Assembly: GCA_016177515.1 (NCBI GenBank)
Contig: JACOUZ010000072.1
Location: 1 to 6,469, forward strand
Direction: 5' to 3'
DNA from: Acidobacteriota bacterium
Lineage (GTDB): Bacteria > Acidobacteriota > Polarisedimenticolia > Gp22-AA2
Length of the DNA: 6,469 nucleotides
The first letter of the stretch is position 1, and each line of letters starts with the position of its first letter. Of the stretch, positions 1-5,975 are shown in pieces. The translations under genes and the position numbers were made by a program. A model generated the notes under the pieces. That model was given only the letters and a program-made list of their open reading frames with translations, searched no databases and had not been told where the DNA came from.

Positions 1-275
1 AGGTAGAGGACGTCTTGCTCGGCGGCGTGCAGGACCTTCACGATCGGCTTCGACCCCAGCGCCTCGCCGAGCGGGTCCAGGCGCTTCAAGGCCAGGGGGT
101 CGATAAGGTAGACCGTCTCGCCGTCCGAGATCTGGATGAGGCAGCACTTGTGGAAGTAGTGATAGAAGGAGTCGGCCTCGGTGTCCACGGCCAGGGCCTC
201 CGCCCGGGACAGTCGCGTGGCGGCTTCTTCCAGGCCTGCCGCCGTGTCGACCCAGACGTAGGGCGCCTCGGACAT
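1..275 (-). CDS. rnd: Ribonuclease D, N-terminal part (cut by the window edge)
   Basis: This is the first 91 residues of an RNase D-type 3'-5' exoribonuclease, an enzyme that trims the 3' ends of tRNA and other stable RNA precursors in the cytoplasm. The DEDD exonuclease signature is visible: Exo I as D31-T-E33 in the stretch VDTEADSFYHYF, followed by CLIQIS at 45-50, and the start of Exo II as H83-A-A-E-Q-D88. The rest of the nuclease domain and any HRDC domain lie beyond base 1. The ATG at 275-273 shares its A with the TGA of the upstream DedA gene (TGATG). A GGAGGAAG ribosome-binding site (GGAGG at 290-286) lies inside the end of that gene, so translation is probably coupled. The family call is firm from the motifs; the exact RNA substrate is not visible here. 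Confidence 0.88.
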   Translation of the reverse strand, partial: MSEAPYVWVDTAAGLEEAATRLSRAEALAVDTEADSFYHYFHKCCLIQISDGETVYLIDPLALKRLDPLGEALGSKPIVKVLHAAEQDVLY

Positions 276-910
276 CAGCGGACTTCCTCCCGGGAGGGCG
301 CGCTCCCGGCCAGGTGCCGGCGCACCCACCAGACGGCCCCGACGATCAGCAGGATCCCGATCAGGATGTCGAACTTGCGGAAGTGCGACTCGAGAGCGTG
401 CCAGTGCTCGCCCAGGCCGTATCCCAGGTACGCCAGGGCGTAGCAGAACGGATACGACCCAAGGAACGTGTACGCCGAGAAGCGCAGGAGCGGCATGCGC
501 GCCAGCCCCGCGGGAAGCGAGATGAACGTGCGCACCACCGGCAGCAGGCGGCTGAAGAAGATGATCGGGCTGCCGAAGCGGCGGAACAGCCGCTCGGACA
601 GCTCGAGATCACGGTGGGAGATGAGGACGTACCGGCCGTAGCGTTCCAGGAAAGGCCGGCCTCCCCAGGCCGCCACGGCGTACGCCGCCCACGACCCGAA
701 CACGCAACCCGCAGCGCCCCAGAACGCGGCGCCGTGCAGGGTGAACTCGCCGCGGTACACCAGGTATCCCGAGAACGGCATGATGATCTCGGAGGGCAGG
801 GGGATGGCGGCGCTCTCGATGGCCATCATCAGGAAAACGCCGAAGTAGCCCAGGCCGCCGATGGTGGAAGTGATGAACGCGGCCATCCATTTCAGGACGT
901 CGGTGACCAC
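275..910 (-). CDS. DedA-family integral membrane protein (VTT/SNARE-associated domain)
   Basis: This 211-residue protein belongs to the DedA family of inner-membrane proteins, which are linked to lipid-carrier flipping, membrane-potential maintenance and envelope stress tolerance. The family pattern is clear: E32-S-x-x-I-P-x-P-S-E41 followed by M44-P-F-S-G48 near the N-terminus, and F119-S-R121-x-x-P124-x-x-R127 with AG at 134-135 and M139 in the second conserved block. Hydrophobic segments lie at about 20-45, 56-82, 144-166 and 180-196, with a probable re-entrant stretch around 113-140. The C-terminus is basic (VRRHL). The start chosen is GTG at 910, four bases after the surE stop, with GGAG about 10 bases upstream inside surE. 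The ATG at codon 9 (886) is a possible alternative. It sits between surE and rnd in a compact chain. The specific substrate cannot be read from the sequence. Confidence 0.9.
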   Translation of the reverse strand: MVTDVLKWMAAFITSTIGGLGYFGVFLMMAIESAAIPLPSEIIMPFSGYLVYRGEFTLHGAAFWGAAGCVFGSWAAYAVAAWGGRPFLERYGRYVLISHRDLELSERLFRRFGSPIIFFSRLLPVVRTFISLPAGLARMPLLRFSAYTFLGSYPFCYALAYLGYGLGEHWHALESHFRKFDILIGILLIVGAVWWVRRHLAGSAPSREEVR

Positions 911-914
911 CGGT

Positions 915-1673
915 TCAAATCTCCAGGTTCCAGCCCCTGACCTGGTCCATCACCTTGTGGTTCGTGAGGTCCAGGTGCAGCGGCGTGACCGAGACGAAGC
1001 CGTCCTCGAGGGCGGCGAAGTCGCTCTTGGGATCGTCCTCCCACTCCGCCGACTGCCCGCCGATCCAGTAGTAGGAGCGCCCCTTGGGGTCGAACCGTTC
1101 GATCACGCCGCCCGGGTAGAGCCGCTTCCCCTGGTGCGTGACCCGCACGCCGCGCGGCCGCCCCCGCGGGACATTGACGTTGAGGAGCGTGTCCGGAGGC
1201 ATGCCGCGCGCCAGGACCTGTTCCACCAGGGTGCGGGCGAACCGCGCCGCAGCCTCGAAGTCGACCGGCGTCCCTTCGCCCGTTTCCTGCGAGATGGCGA
1301 AGGCGGGCAGGGACATGAGCGTGGCCTCGAACGCGGCCGACACGGTGCCCGAGTATGTGATGTCGTCCCCCAGGTTGTAGCCCCGGTTGATGCCGCTCAC
1401 GACGATTCCCGGCCGCGCCTCGCCCTTCAGGATGGTGTGCACGCCCAGATAGACGCAGTCGGTGGGCGTTCCCTGCACGACGAAATGCCGGGGGCCGCGC
1501 TTGTGGAAGCGCAGCGGATGGTTCAGCGTCAGGGCGTGCCCCTGTCCGCTCTGTTCCCTGTCGGGCGCGACGACCCACACCGTGCCGACGGGGCCGAGGC
1601 TCGCCTCCAGCGCCTTCAGTCCGTCCGCGCCGTAGCCGTCGTCGTTGGTGATCAGGATGCTGACGGGCTGCAT
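915..1673 (-). CDS. surE: 5'/3'-nucleotidase SurE (stationary-phase survival protein)
   Basis: SurE is a cytosolic metal-dependent phosphatase that removes phosphate from nucleoside 5'- and 3'-monophosphates. It is usually about 250 residues; this one has 252. The motifs are intact: ITNDDG (N10, D11, D12) at the N-terminus for metal binding, APDREQSG with S42, GTPTDCV at 68-74, SGIN with N96 followed by GxN, and YSGTVSAA at 107-114. The ATG at 1673 is preceded by GGGAG (1681-1677) with a short 3-base gap, and it places NDDG at the position normal for the family. The gene is followed 4 bases later by the DedA gene. Its only visible upstream element on this strand is tRNA-Pro, 114 bases away, and it may be read from that promoter. 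No pcm gene, a frequent surE partner in proteobacteria, is present in this window. Confidence 0.96.
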   Translation of the reverse strand: MQPVSILITNDDGYGADGLKALEASLGPVGTVWVVAPDREQSGQGHALTLNHPLRFHKRGPRHFVVQGTPTDCVYLGVHTILKGEARPGIVVSGINRGYNLGDDITYSGTVSAAFEATLMSLPAFAISQETGEGTPVDFEAAARFARTLVEQVLARGMPPDTLLNVNVPRGRPRGVRVTHQGKRLYPGGVIERFDPKGRSYYWIGGQSAEWEDDPKSDFAALEDGFVSVTPLHLDLTNHKVMDQVRGWNLEI

Positions 1674-1710
1674 GCGCTCCCGTGACCCGTCCGGGCCATT
1701 GCTCCGCCGC

Positions 1711-1760
1711 GGCCCGCCCGGGAGTCGGGCGGGTCGCGGGGCCCGCGCCCGGCGCCCCGC
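1711..1760 (-). other. Two GC-rich hairpins in the spacer between tRNA-Pro and surE
   Basis: Two perfect inverted repeats lie side by side. The first has arms at 1713-1720 and 1726-1733 (8 bp, 5-base loop). The second has arms at 1736-1742 and 1754-1760 (7 bp, 11-base loop). On the minus strand they follow the tRNA 3' end and precede surE. Neither is followed by a T-rich tract, so a classic intrinsic terminator is not supported. They could serve as a processing, attenuation or pausing structure, or simply reflect the high G+C content. Confidence 0.35.
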
Positions 1761-1787
1761 CCCGGGTCACGCCGACTTGGTCTGGTT

Positions 1788-1864
1788 TGGTCGGGGCGAC
1801 TGGATTTGAACCAGCGACCACCTGCACCCCAAGCAGGTGCGCTACCAGGCTGCGCTACGCCCCG
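1788..1864 (-). tRNA. tRNA-Pro, anticodon GGG
   Basis: A complete 77-nt cloverleaf reads on the minus strand. The acceptor stem CGGGGCG (1864-1858) pairs perfectly with CGCCCCG (1798-1792), followed by discriminator A and an encoded CCA (1790-1788). The D arm uses GCGC/GCGC around an AGCCTGGTA loop. The anticodon stem CCTGC/GCAGG encloses the loop TTGGGGT, giving anticodon GGG with G37, which reads proline codons CCC and, by wobble, CCU. The T arm is GCTGG-TTCAAAT-CCAGT, with one G-T wobble at its base. CCC is common in high-GC coding sequence, so this is a heavily used tRNA. A strong promoter lies about 60 bases upstream. Confidence 0.97.
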
Positions 1865-1923
1865 TCATGTCCGCTTTGCCACGCACCCCCCGGCCCTCCG
1901 GGCGGCGGCGCCAAAGAACGGCA

Positions 1924-1952
1924 ATTGTAGGCGCCCCCCGCCGCACCCGTCA
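1924..1952 (-). promoter_or_regulatory. Sigma70-type promoter for tRNA-Pro (and perhaps surE-dedA-rnd)
   Basis: On the minus strand TTGACG (1952-1947) is separated by exactly 17 bases from TACAAT (1929-1924). Each box matches the sigma70 consensus at five of six positions with ideal spacing, and they stand out in very GC-rich surroundings. Transcription would begin near 1917, giving a leader of about 50 bases before the mature tRNA 5' end at 1864. Confidence 0.75.
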
Positions 1953-2049
1953 AGCCGAGGATTCCACGGAAGCCAGCCGTGTCTCCTCCCATCCCAGGCG
2001 ACCTGGGGGTTCTGACGCGGGGGCGCTCCCGCACGTTTCCCCCGCACGG

Positions 2050-2079
2050 TTGCCTCGGCCTCGAGGCCCCCGATATAAT
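2050..2079 (+). promoter_or_regulatory. Sigma70-type promoter of the tdh-kbl operon
   Basis: TTGCCT (2050-2055, four of six consensus positions) is followed after 18 bases by a perfect TATAAT (2074-2079). The expected start is near 2086, leaving a leader of about 62 bases to the tdh ATG at 2148. This is the best plus-strand promoter in the spacer and is correctly placed for the operon. It diverges from the tRNA promoter at 1924-1952. Confidence 0.75.
2057..2068. promoter_or_regulatory. 12-bp perfect palindrome inside the tdh promoter spacer; candidate operator
   Basis: GGCCTCGAGGCC is a perfect dyad that lies wholly between the -35 and -10 boxes of the tdh promoter. A dimeric regulator bound there would directly affect RNA polymerase. 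MerR-type regulators are known for binding dyads in promoter spacers, but those spacers are usually 19-20 bp and this one is 18. A 12-bp palindrome can arise by chance in GC-rich DNA, so the operator role is only suggested by position. Confidence 0.3.
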
Positions 2080-2088
2080 CCGGCCGTC

Positions 2089-2144
2089 GGACGCGATCCA
2101 TCCCTGTTTCAGCCGGCGGCTCCTCAATCCCGCGTCCAGGATCG
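2089..2144 (+). promoter_or_regulatory. tdh leader with two mutually exclusive pairings, one covering the ribosome-binding site
   Basis: In the predicted 5' leader, GGACGCG (2089-2095) is the exact reverse complement of CGCGTCC (2131-2137). CGATCC (2094-2099) is the exact reverse complement of GGATCG (2139-2144). The two pairings share bases 2094-2095 and so cannot both form completely. The second would hide most of the AGGA ribosome-binding site at 2138-2141, while the first leaves it free. No known riboswitch class is recognised. A regulatory role is inferred from geometry alone. Confidence 0.3.
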
Positions 2145-2147
2145 AGA

Positions 2148-3287
2148 ATGAAAGCGATTCGCAAGACGGCCCCGCGCCCGGGTGCCCTGGAGTGGGCGGA
2201 GGTCCATGTCCCGGAATGCGGCCCCGGCGAGGTCCTGGTGCGCGTCCGCGCCGCCTCCCTGTGCGGCACCGACGCGCACATCTACAGCTGGGACGGCTCG
2301 GTCCGGGACATGATCCTGACGACGACGGACAACTTCCGCCGGCCGCGCATCATCGGCCACGAGTTCTGCGGCGAAGTGGTCGAGGTCGGCCGGGAGGTCC
2401 GAGGGGCCGGCCCGGGTGCCGCCGAGCCGATCCGTCCGGGACAGCTGGTGTCGGCCGAATCCCACATCGTCTGCGGCGCCTGCTACCAGTGCCGCCGCGG
2501 GCAGTTCCAGGTCTGCACGGGCGAGCGGATCATCGGGGTGCACCGCGACGGCGGATTCGCAGAGTACATCGCCATCCCCGCAGCCTGCATCTGGGTCAAC
2601 GATCCGGCCCTGGTGCCCGTGGAGGTCGCCTGCGTCGAGGAGCCGTTCGGCAACGCCGTGCACGCCGCCACCGAGTACGACCCGCGCGGCCAGTGCGTGG
2701 TCATTTTCGGCGTCGGGCCCATCGGGCTGTTCTCGATCATCGTGGCCTCCGCCTTCGGAGCGGAGCGCATCATTGCGGTCGACACGGCCGCCTTCCGCCT
2801 GGATCTTGCGTCGCGCGTCGGGGCGCACACCACGCTCCTCACGGCGCCGGCTCCGGGCGGCGATGCGCCGGGGCGTGCCCGCGAGCGCGAGCGCATCGTC
2901 GGACTGATCCGGGACGCCGCCGCGCCCTTCGAGGCCGACCTGGTGTTCGAGATGAGCGGCCACACCGACGCCATCGATACGGCGCTGCGCGCCGCGCGCC
3001 GCGGCGGCAAGGTGCTCCTGTTCGGCCTCCCCAAGGTGCAGGCGGTCACACTCGAGCGCTATGCCGAGGACGTGATCTTCGGCGGCGTCACTCTGAAGGG
3101 GATCGTCGGTCGCAAGATCTACGACACCTGGATCCGGACGCGCGAGCTGGTGTCGCGGCCGGACGTGCGGACCAGGATCCGCGCCGTGATCACCGACACG
3201 ATCCCGTTCGCCCGCTACGAGGAGGCTTTCCAGAAGATGATCGGGCGGGAGAGCGGCAAGGTCGTCCTGCGCGTCAGCCAGGACTGA
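2148..3287 (+). CDS. tdh: L-threonine 3-dehydrogenase, zinc-dependent (medium-chain dehydrogenase)
   Basis: The enzyme oxidises L-threonine with NAD+ to 2-amino-3-oxobutyrate, the first step of threonine breakdown to glycine. The GroES-like N-terminal half carries the catalytic zinc ligands C39 and H71-E72 (in GHE) and the structural zinc cysteines C109, C112, C115 and C123. EPFGNAVH at 165-172 is typical of threonine dehydrogenases. The Rossmann fold shows G188-V-G-P-I-G193, with D212 ending the second strand, which indicates NAD+ preference. At 379 residues it is longer than the roughly 340 of the E. coli enzyme. The extra length appears mainly around 51-65, 85-96 and 233-250. The ATG is preceded by AGGA at 2138-2141 with 6 bases between. 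kbl follows after 16 bases, which supports threonine rather than another polyol or alcohol as substrate. A related sugar-alcohol dehydrogenase remains a minor alternative. Confidence 0.9.
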   Translation: MKAIRKTAPRPGALEWAEVHVPECGPGEVLVRVRAASLCGTDAHIYSWDGSVRDMILTTTDNFRRPRIIGHEFCGEVVEVGREVRGAGPGAAEPIRPGQLVSAESHIVCGACYQCRRGQFQVCTGERIIGVHRDGGFAEYIAIPAACIWVNDPALVPVEVACVEEPFGNAVHAATEYDPRGQCVVIFGVGPIGLFSIIVASAFGAERIIAVDTAAFRLDLASRVGAHTTLLTAPAPGGDAPGRARERERIVGLIRDAAAPFEADLVFEMSGHTDAIDTALRAARRGGKVLLFGLPKVQAVTLERYAEDVIFGGVTLKGIVGRKIYDTWIRTRELVSRPDVRTRIRAVITDTIPFARYEEAFQKMIGRESGKVVLRVSQD

Positions 3288-3303
3288 ACCGGACGGAGGC
3301 CCG

Positions 3304-4491
3304 ATGAACCTCAGACTGAAGGCGTACCTGGAATCGGAGATCGATGCGCTCAAGATCAAGGGGATCTTCCGCCTTCCCCGGGTCCTGGAGACGGCGGCGG
3401 GCCCGCGGGTGCGCATGGACGGCCGCGACATCATCCAGCTGTCCTCCAACAACTACCTGGGCCTCACGCGCCATCCGAAGGTCGTGGCGGCGGCGCGCCG
3501 TGCCGTGGAGGAATTCGGCGCGGGACCCGGCGCCGTGCGCTCCATCGCGGGAACCATGTCGCTTCACCTCGAGCTGGAGAAGCGTCTGGCCCGCTTCAAA
3601 GCGACGGAATCCGCGCTGGTTTTCCAGTCCGGGTACACGGCGAACGTCGGCGTCGTCTCGACACTCATGCAGGAGGGCGACCTCATCGTCTCGGACGAGC
3701 TGAATCACGCCAGCATCATCGACGGCTGCCGTCTGTGCAAGGCACAGAGGTCGATCTACCGCCACCTCGACTACGGCCATCTGCGCGAGATCCTGAAAGC
3801 GGCCCGCCAGAAGGGCGCCGGCAAGATCCTCGTCGTCGCCGACGGGGTTTTCTCGATGGACGGAGACGTCTCCGACCTGAAAGCCATCCGGGCCCTGTGC
3901 CGGGAATTCGACGCCATCCCGATGGTCGACGACGCGCACGCCACGGGCGTGCTGGGGGCGGACGGGCGGGGCAGCGTGGACCACTTCGGCCTCAAGGACG
4001 ATTGGGACATCCAGATCGGAACCATGTCCAAGGCGTTCGGAGTGATGGGAGGATACGTCTGCTGCCCGCGCCTCCTGGTGGATTTCTACATCCACAAGGC
4101 GCGACCGTTCCTGTTCTCCTCCTCCCACCCGCCCGCGGTCATCGCCGCCTGCAGCGCGGCGATCGAGGTCATGGAAACCGAGCCGGAGTGGCACGCGCGG
4201 CTGTGGGACAACACCCGCTTCTTCAAGGAGGGGTTGAAGCGCCTGGGCTTCAATACCGGCAACTCGATGACGCCGATCACTCCGGTCATCGTCGGGTCGG
4301 GCTCGCGGGCGGCCCGCTTCTCGGACGAACTGTTCGACGCCGGCGTCTTCGCCCAGGGAATCTACTTCCCGATGGTGGCCGAGGAGAAGTCCCGCCTGCG
4401 CACCATCGTCATGGCGACGCACACGCGCCGGGACCTCGAAGAGGCCCTGGACGCGTTCGCAAGGGTCGGCAGGAATCTGGGAGTGATCTAG
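3304..4491 (+). CDS. kbl: Glycine C-acetyltransferase (2-amino-3-ketobutyrate CoA ligase)
   Basis: This 395-residue PLP enzyme of the alpha-oxoamine synthase family cleaves 2-amino-3-oxobutyrate with CoA to glycine and acetyl-CoA, completing the pathway begun by Tdh. Visible motifs are NNYLGL at 49-54, GAGPGAVRSIAGT at 72-84, ELNHAS with H135 (expected to stack on the PLP ring), DGVFSMDGD at 180-188, DDAHATG with D209 and H212, and GTMSKAFG with K243 as the Schiff-base lysine. The length matches the family (about 398 in E. coli). Relatives BioF, HemA and serine palmitoyltransferase share this fold, but the tdh neighbour favours KBL. It starts 16 bases after tdh with GGAGG (3295-3299) four bases before the ATG. 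The order is tdh-kbl, whereas E. coli has kbl-tdh. Confidence 0.93.
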   Translation: MNLRLKAYLESEIDALKIKGIFRLPRVLETAAGPRVRMDGRDIIQLSSNNYLGLTRHPKVVAAARRAVEEFGAGPGAVRSIAGTMSLHLELEKRLARFKATESALVFQSGYTANVGVVSTLMQEGDLIVSDELNHASIIDGCRLCKAQRSIYRHLDYGHLREILKAARQKGAGKILVVADGVFSMDGDVSDLKAIRALCREFDAIPMVDDAHATGVLGADGRGSVDHFGLKDDWDIQIGTMSKAFGVMGGYVCCPRLLVDFYIHKARPFLFSSSHPPAVIAACSAAIEVMETEPEWHARLWDNTRFFKEGLKRLGFNTGNSMTPITPVIVGSGSRAARFSDELFDAGVFAQGIYFPMVAEEKSRLRTIVMATHTRRDLEEALDAFARVGRNLGVI

Positions 4492-4508
4492 GAGTCGGTC
4501 CGGTCCGG

Positions 4509-5417
4509 CTAGCGGAGGGGCGTGGCCCTCTCCCCCATCTCTCCCGGCAGCGGCTCGGGGCTGCTGAAATAGGCATCCGGCAGCGTGTCGTAGACTTCCA
4601 GGATGGGATGGACGATCCTGACCGTCGCCCCCTTGCGGCTGGTCACCTTCTCCGGGCAAAGCAGGATGCGGCCGCGCCGCGTCCATCCCTTCCAGTCCCA
4701 GACCGTCGGCTCGCCCCCCGGCGGGTCGTCCTGCAGGATGTAGGACCAGCGGTCCATCAGGTGGGTCTTCCGATTGACGTGCGCCCAGTAGCGATCGCCC
4801 GGCGTCAGTCCGACCCCCGCGAAGGCCAGCTCGACGAGGTCGTACTGTTCGCCGTCCCGGCTTGTCTCGCCCGCATACCTCAGGCGCACCCCGGGGTCCT
4901 TCAATTTGTACGGCATCAGCACCCAGTAGGTGTCGTTGATCCAGGCCTCGTAGGCCTCCTCCAGGAGCGGTCCGGAGGCCTCCGGATCGATCCTCGCCGG
5001 AGCCCGCAGGCCTTCGCCGGCGGCCCCCTGCGCCGCCGCCTCGCGCGGCAACCGGTACGCCTCCCCCCGGCGGGAGTCGAGCTCGATCAGGACGACGAAC
5101 GGCGCCCCGTCCTTGCCGGTGGCCTGGTAGCGCAGGCGGCCCTCCCGGCGGTCCCACAGGTGCGTGCGCAGGGGCGTGCGCCCGGAGCCGCGCTCAACGG
5201 CGAAGGCAAAGTGCAGGAAGCGGGTCTGCTCCCAGGCGCGCGACCCGCCGAGGGCCGCCATCACCAGGTCGGCGATCGCCACGGCGCGCGGGTCGGATTG
5301 GGCGGGGTCGAACGCCTGCGGCGCGGCCCCGGGGATCGACGAGGCGCTCAGGAGCGGCACGAGAAAGGACACCGGCCAGGCCGCCGCCCGGCGCGCGCCG
5401 GGCCGCGACAGGCTCAT
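4509..5417 (-). CDS. Secreted protein of unknown function
   Basis: I cannot assign a function to this 302-residue protein. The N-terminus looks like a Sec signal peptide: basic residues up to R10, a hydrophobic run at about 11-26, and a likely cleavage site near GAA at 30-32. The mature part is rich in aromatic and charged residues with many short strand-like stretches. Distinctive segments are THLWD at 85-89, NDTYWVLMPYKLKDPGV at 161-177, VGLTPGDRYWAHVN at 202-215 and WDWKGW at 240-245. The pattern recalls uncharacterised exported proteins with a LolA/LppX-like or DUF6503-like beta fold; this is an impression from memory. There is no lipobox cysteine. The ATG at 5417 overlaps the stop of the MerR gene (ATGA), with GGGAG five bases upstream, so the two are probably co-translated. 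It converges on kbl with 17 bases between the stops. Confidence 0.82.
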   Translation of the reverse strand: MSLSRPGARRAAAWPVSFLVPLLSASSIPGAAPQAFDPAQSDPRAVAIADLVMAALGGSRAWEQTRFLHFAFAVERGSGRTPLRTHLWDRREGRLRYQATGKDGAPFVVLIELDSRRGEAYRLPREAAAQGAAGEGLRAPARIDPEASGPLLEEAYEAWINDTYWVLMPYKLKDPGVRLRYAGETSRDGEQYDLVELAFAGVGLTPGDRYWAHVNRKTHLMDRWSYILQDDPPGGEPTVWDWKGWTRRGRILLCPEKVTSRKGATVRIVHPILEVYDTLPDAYFSSPEPLPGEMGERATPLR

Positions 5418-5830
5418 TTCTTCTCCCGCATCCGCCGGTCGGTCGCCTCCATGATCTCGAGAATCTCCTCCAGCCTCTCCGTCACCGACGAAAGGACCGA
5501 GCCGAGCGGTCGCGGTCTATCCGGCAGGCGCTGGGGCTCGTCGGCCGGGGAGGCGTCGAACAGGTCGTCGAGGGCCCCCTGCCCTCCTCCCAGTCCCAGC
5601 TTCTTGCGCGCGCTGGCGATAGTGAAGCCGTCCTCGTAGAGGAGCCGCTTGATCTGAAGCACCAGGTCGACGTCTTTCTGGCGGTAGAGCCGCTGGCCCG
5701 TCCTGCTCTTCCGGGGGGCGAGCTGCGGGAACTCGGATTCCCAGAAGCGCAGGACGTAGGGCTGCGTATCGGTGAGCTGGCAGACCTCCCCGAGCTTGTA
5801 GAGTGTCTTGCGCGGTGGGTTGTCGGACAT
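5414..5830 (-). CDS. MerR-family transcriptional regulator
   Basis: This 138-residue DNA-binding protein has an N-terminal MerR-type winged helix-turn-helix at about 10-78. Key stretches are YKLGEVCQLTDTQPYVLRFW at 11-30, ESEFPQLAPRKSRTGQRLY at 31-49, and DVDLVLQIKRLLYEDGFTI at 53-71. A low-complexity linker follows, then a short C-terminal helix (about 111-137, VTERLEEILEIM) suited to dimerisation. There is no effector-binding domain and no metal-binding cysteine pair (the only cysteine is C17), so it resembles the small ligand-free MerR-like proteins common in acidobacteria and deltaproteobacteria. The reading frame stays open to 6151, but the ATG at 5830 is preferred. It puts the HTH near the N-terminus, has AAGG 8 bases upstream, and the upstream extension looks non-coding. 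The stop overlaps the start of the secreted-protein gene. Confidence 0.9.
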   Translation of the reverse strand: MSDNPPRKTLYKLGEVCQLTDTQPYVLRFWESEFPQLAPRKSRTGQRLYRQKDVDLVLQIKRLLYEDGFTIASARKKLGLGGGQGALDDLFDASPADEPQRLPDRPRPLGSVLSSVTERLEEILEIMEATDRRMREKK

Positions 5831-5918
5831 GTCGAGGACCTTGTGCGCGGGCCGTCCTGCCCCGCCGCCGGCTCCTGCAGGCCGGATTCTCCCACGAAAT
5901 GCGCGTCCCGACTCCCTG

Positions 5919-5927
5919 AATATGGCA
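5919..5927 (-). promoter_or_regulatory. Possible extended -10 promoter for the MerR gene
   Basis: On the minus strand TGCCATATT forms a TG-n plus CATATT (four of six to TATAAT) extended -10 element, about 90 bases before the MerR ATG. No convincing -35 box accompanies it. It is the most A+T-rich point in the 145-base spacer between the cupin and MerR genes. This is a weak call. Confidence 0.25.
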
Positions 5928-5946
5928 GCCGGCCCCGCCCGCCACC

Positions 5947-5966
5947 CGGGCGCGGCCCGACGCCCG
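5947..5966 (-). terminator. GC-rich hairpin just after the cupin gene; weak terminator candidate
   Basis: CGGGCG (5947-5952) and CGCCCG (5961-5966) form a 6-bp stem with an 8-base loop, starting 9 bases beyond the cupin stop codon on the minus strand. No T-tract follows, so intrinsic termination is doubtful. Similar GC stems are frequent by chance in this DNA. Confidence 0.2.
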
Positions 5967-5975
5967 TGCTGGCTC

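Noticed and set aside
861..1827. Long frames on both strands over surE
   Set aside because: surE has all its family motifs at the correct length; the others are shadows, and one of them would run into the tRNA gene.
1993..2032. Short inverted repeats (1993-1998 with 2002-2007; 2017-2021 with 2028-2032) upstream of the tdh promoter
   Set aside because: Stems of 5-6 GC pairs are common by chance here. No gene ends nearby on either strand, and nothing ties them to a function.
2124..3452. 442-codon minus-strand frame opposite tdh, and a similar 442-codon plus-strand frame (1979-3307)
   Set aside because: Both overlap tdh, whose zinc and NAD motifs are unmistakable. Their compositions are typical of antisense and shifted-frame translations.
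3274..5157. 627-codon minus-strand frame opposite kbl
   Set aside because: It runs antisense through the complete, motif-rich kbl and out of frame through the secreted-protein gene. No recognisable domain is present.
3735..5639. 634-codon open frame on the plus strand running across the end of kbl and the two minus-strand genes
   Set aside because: It is antisense to the secreted-protein gene and out of frame with kbl, and its translation is rich in Arg/Pro/Gly with no motifs. Long spurious frames are expected in high-GC DNA.
5831..5975. Possible small RNA or second tRNA in the cupin-MerR spacer
   Set aside because: No cloverleaf pairing, no strong promoter and no terminator with a T-tract could be found; only GC-rich dyads.
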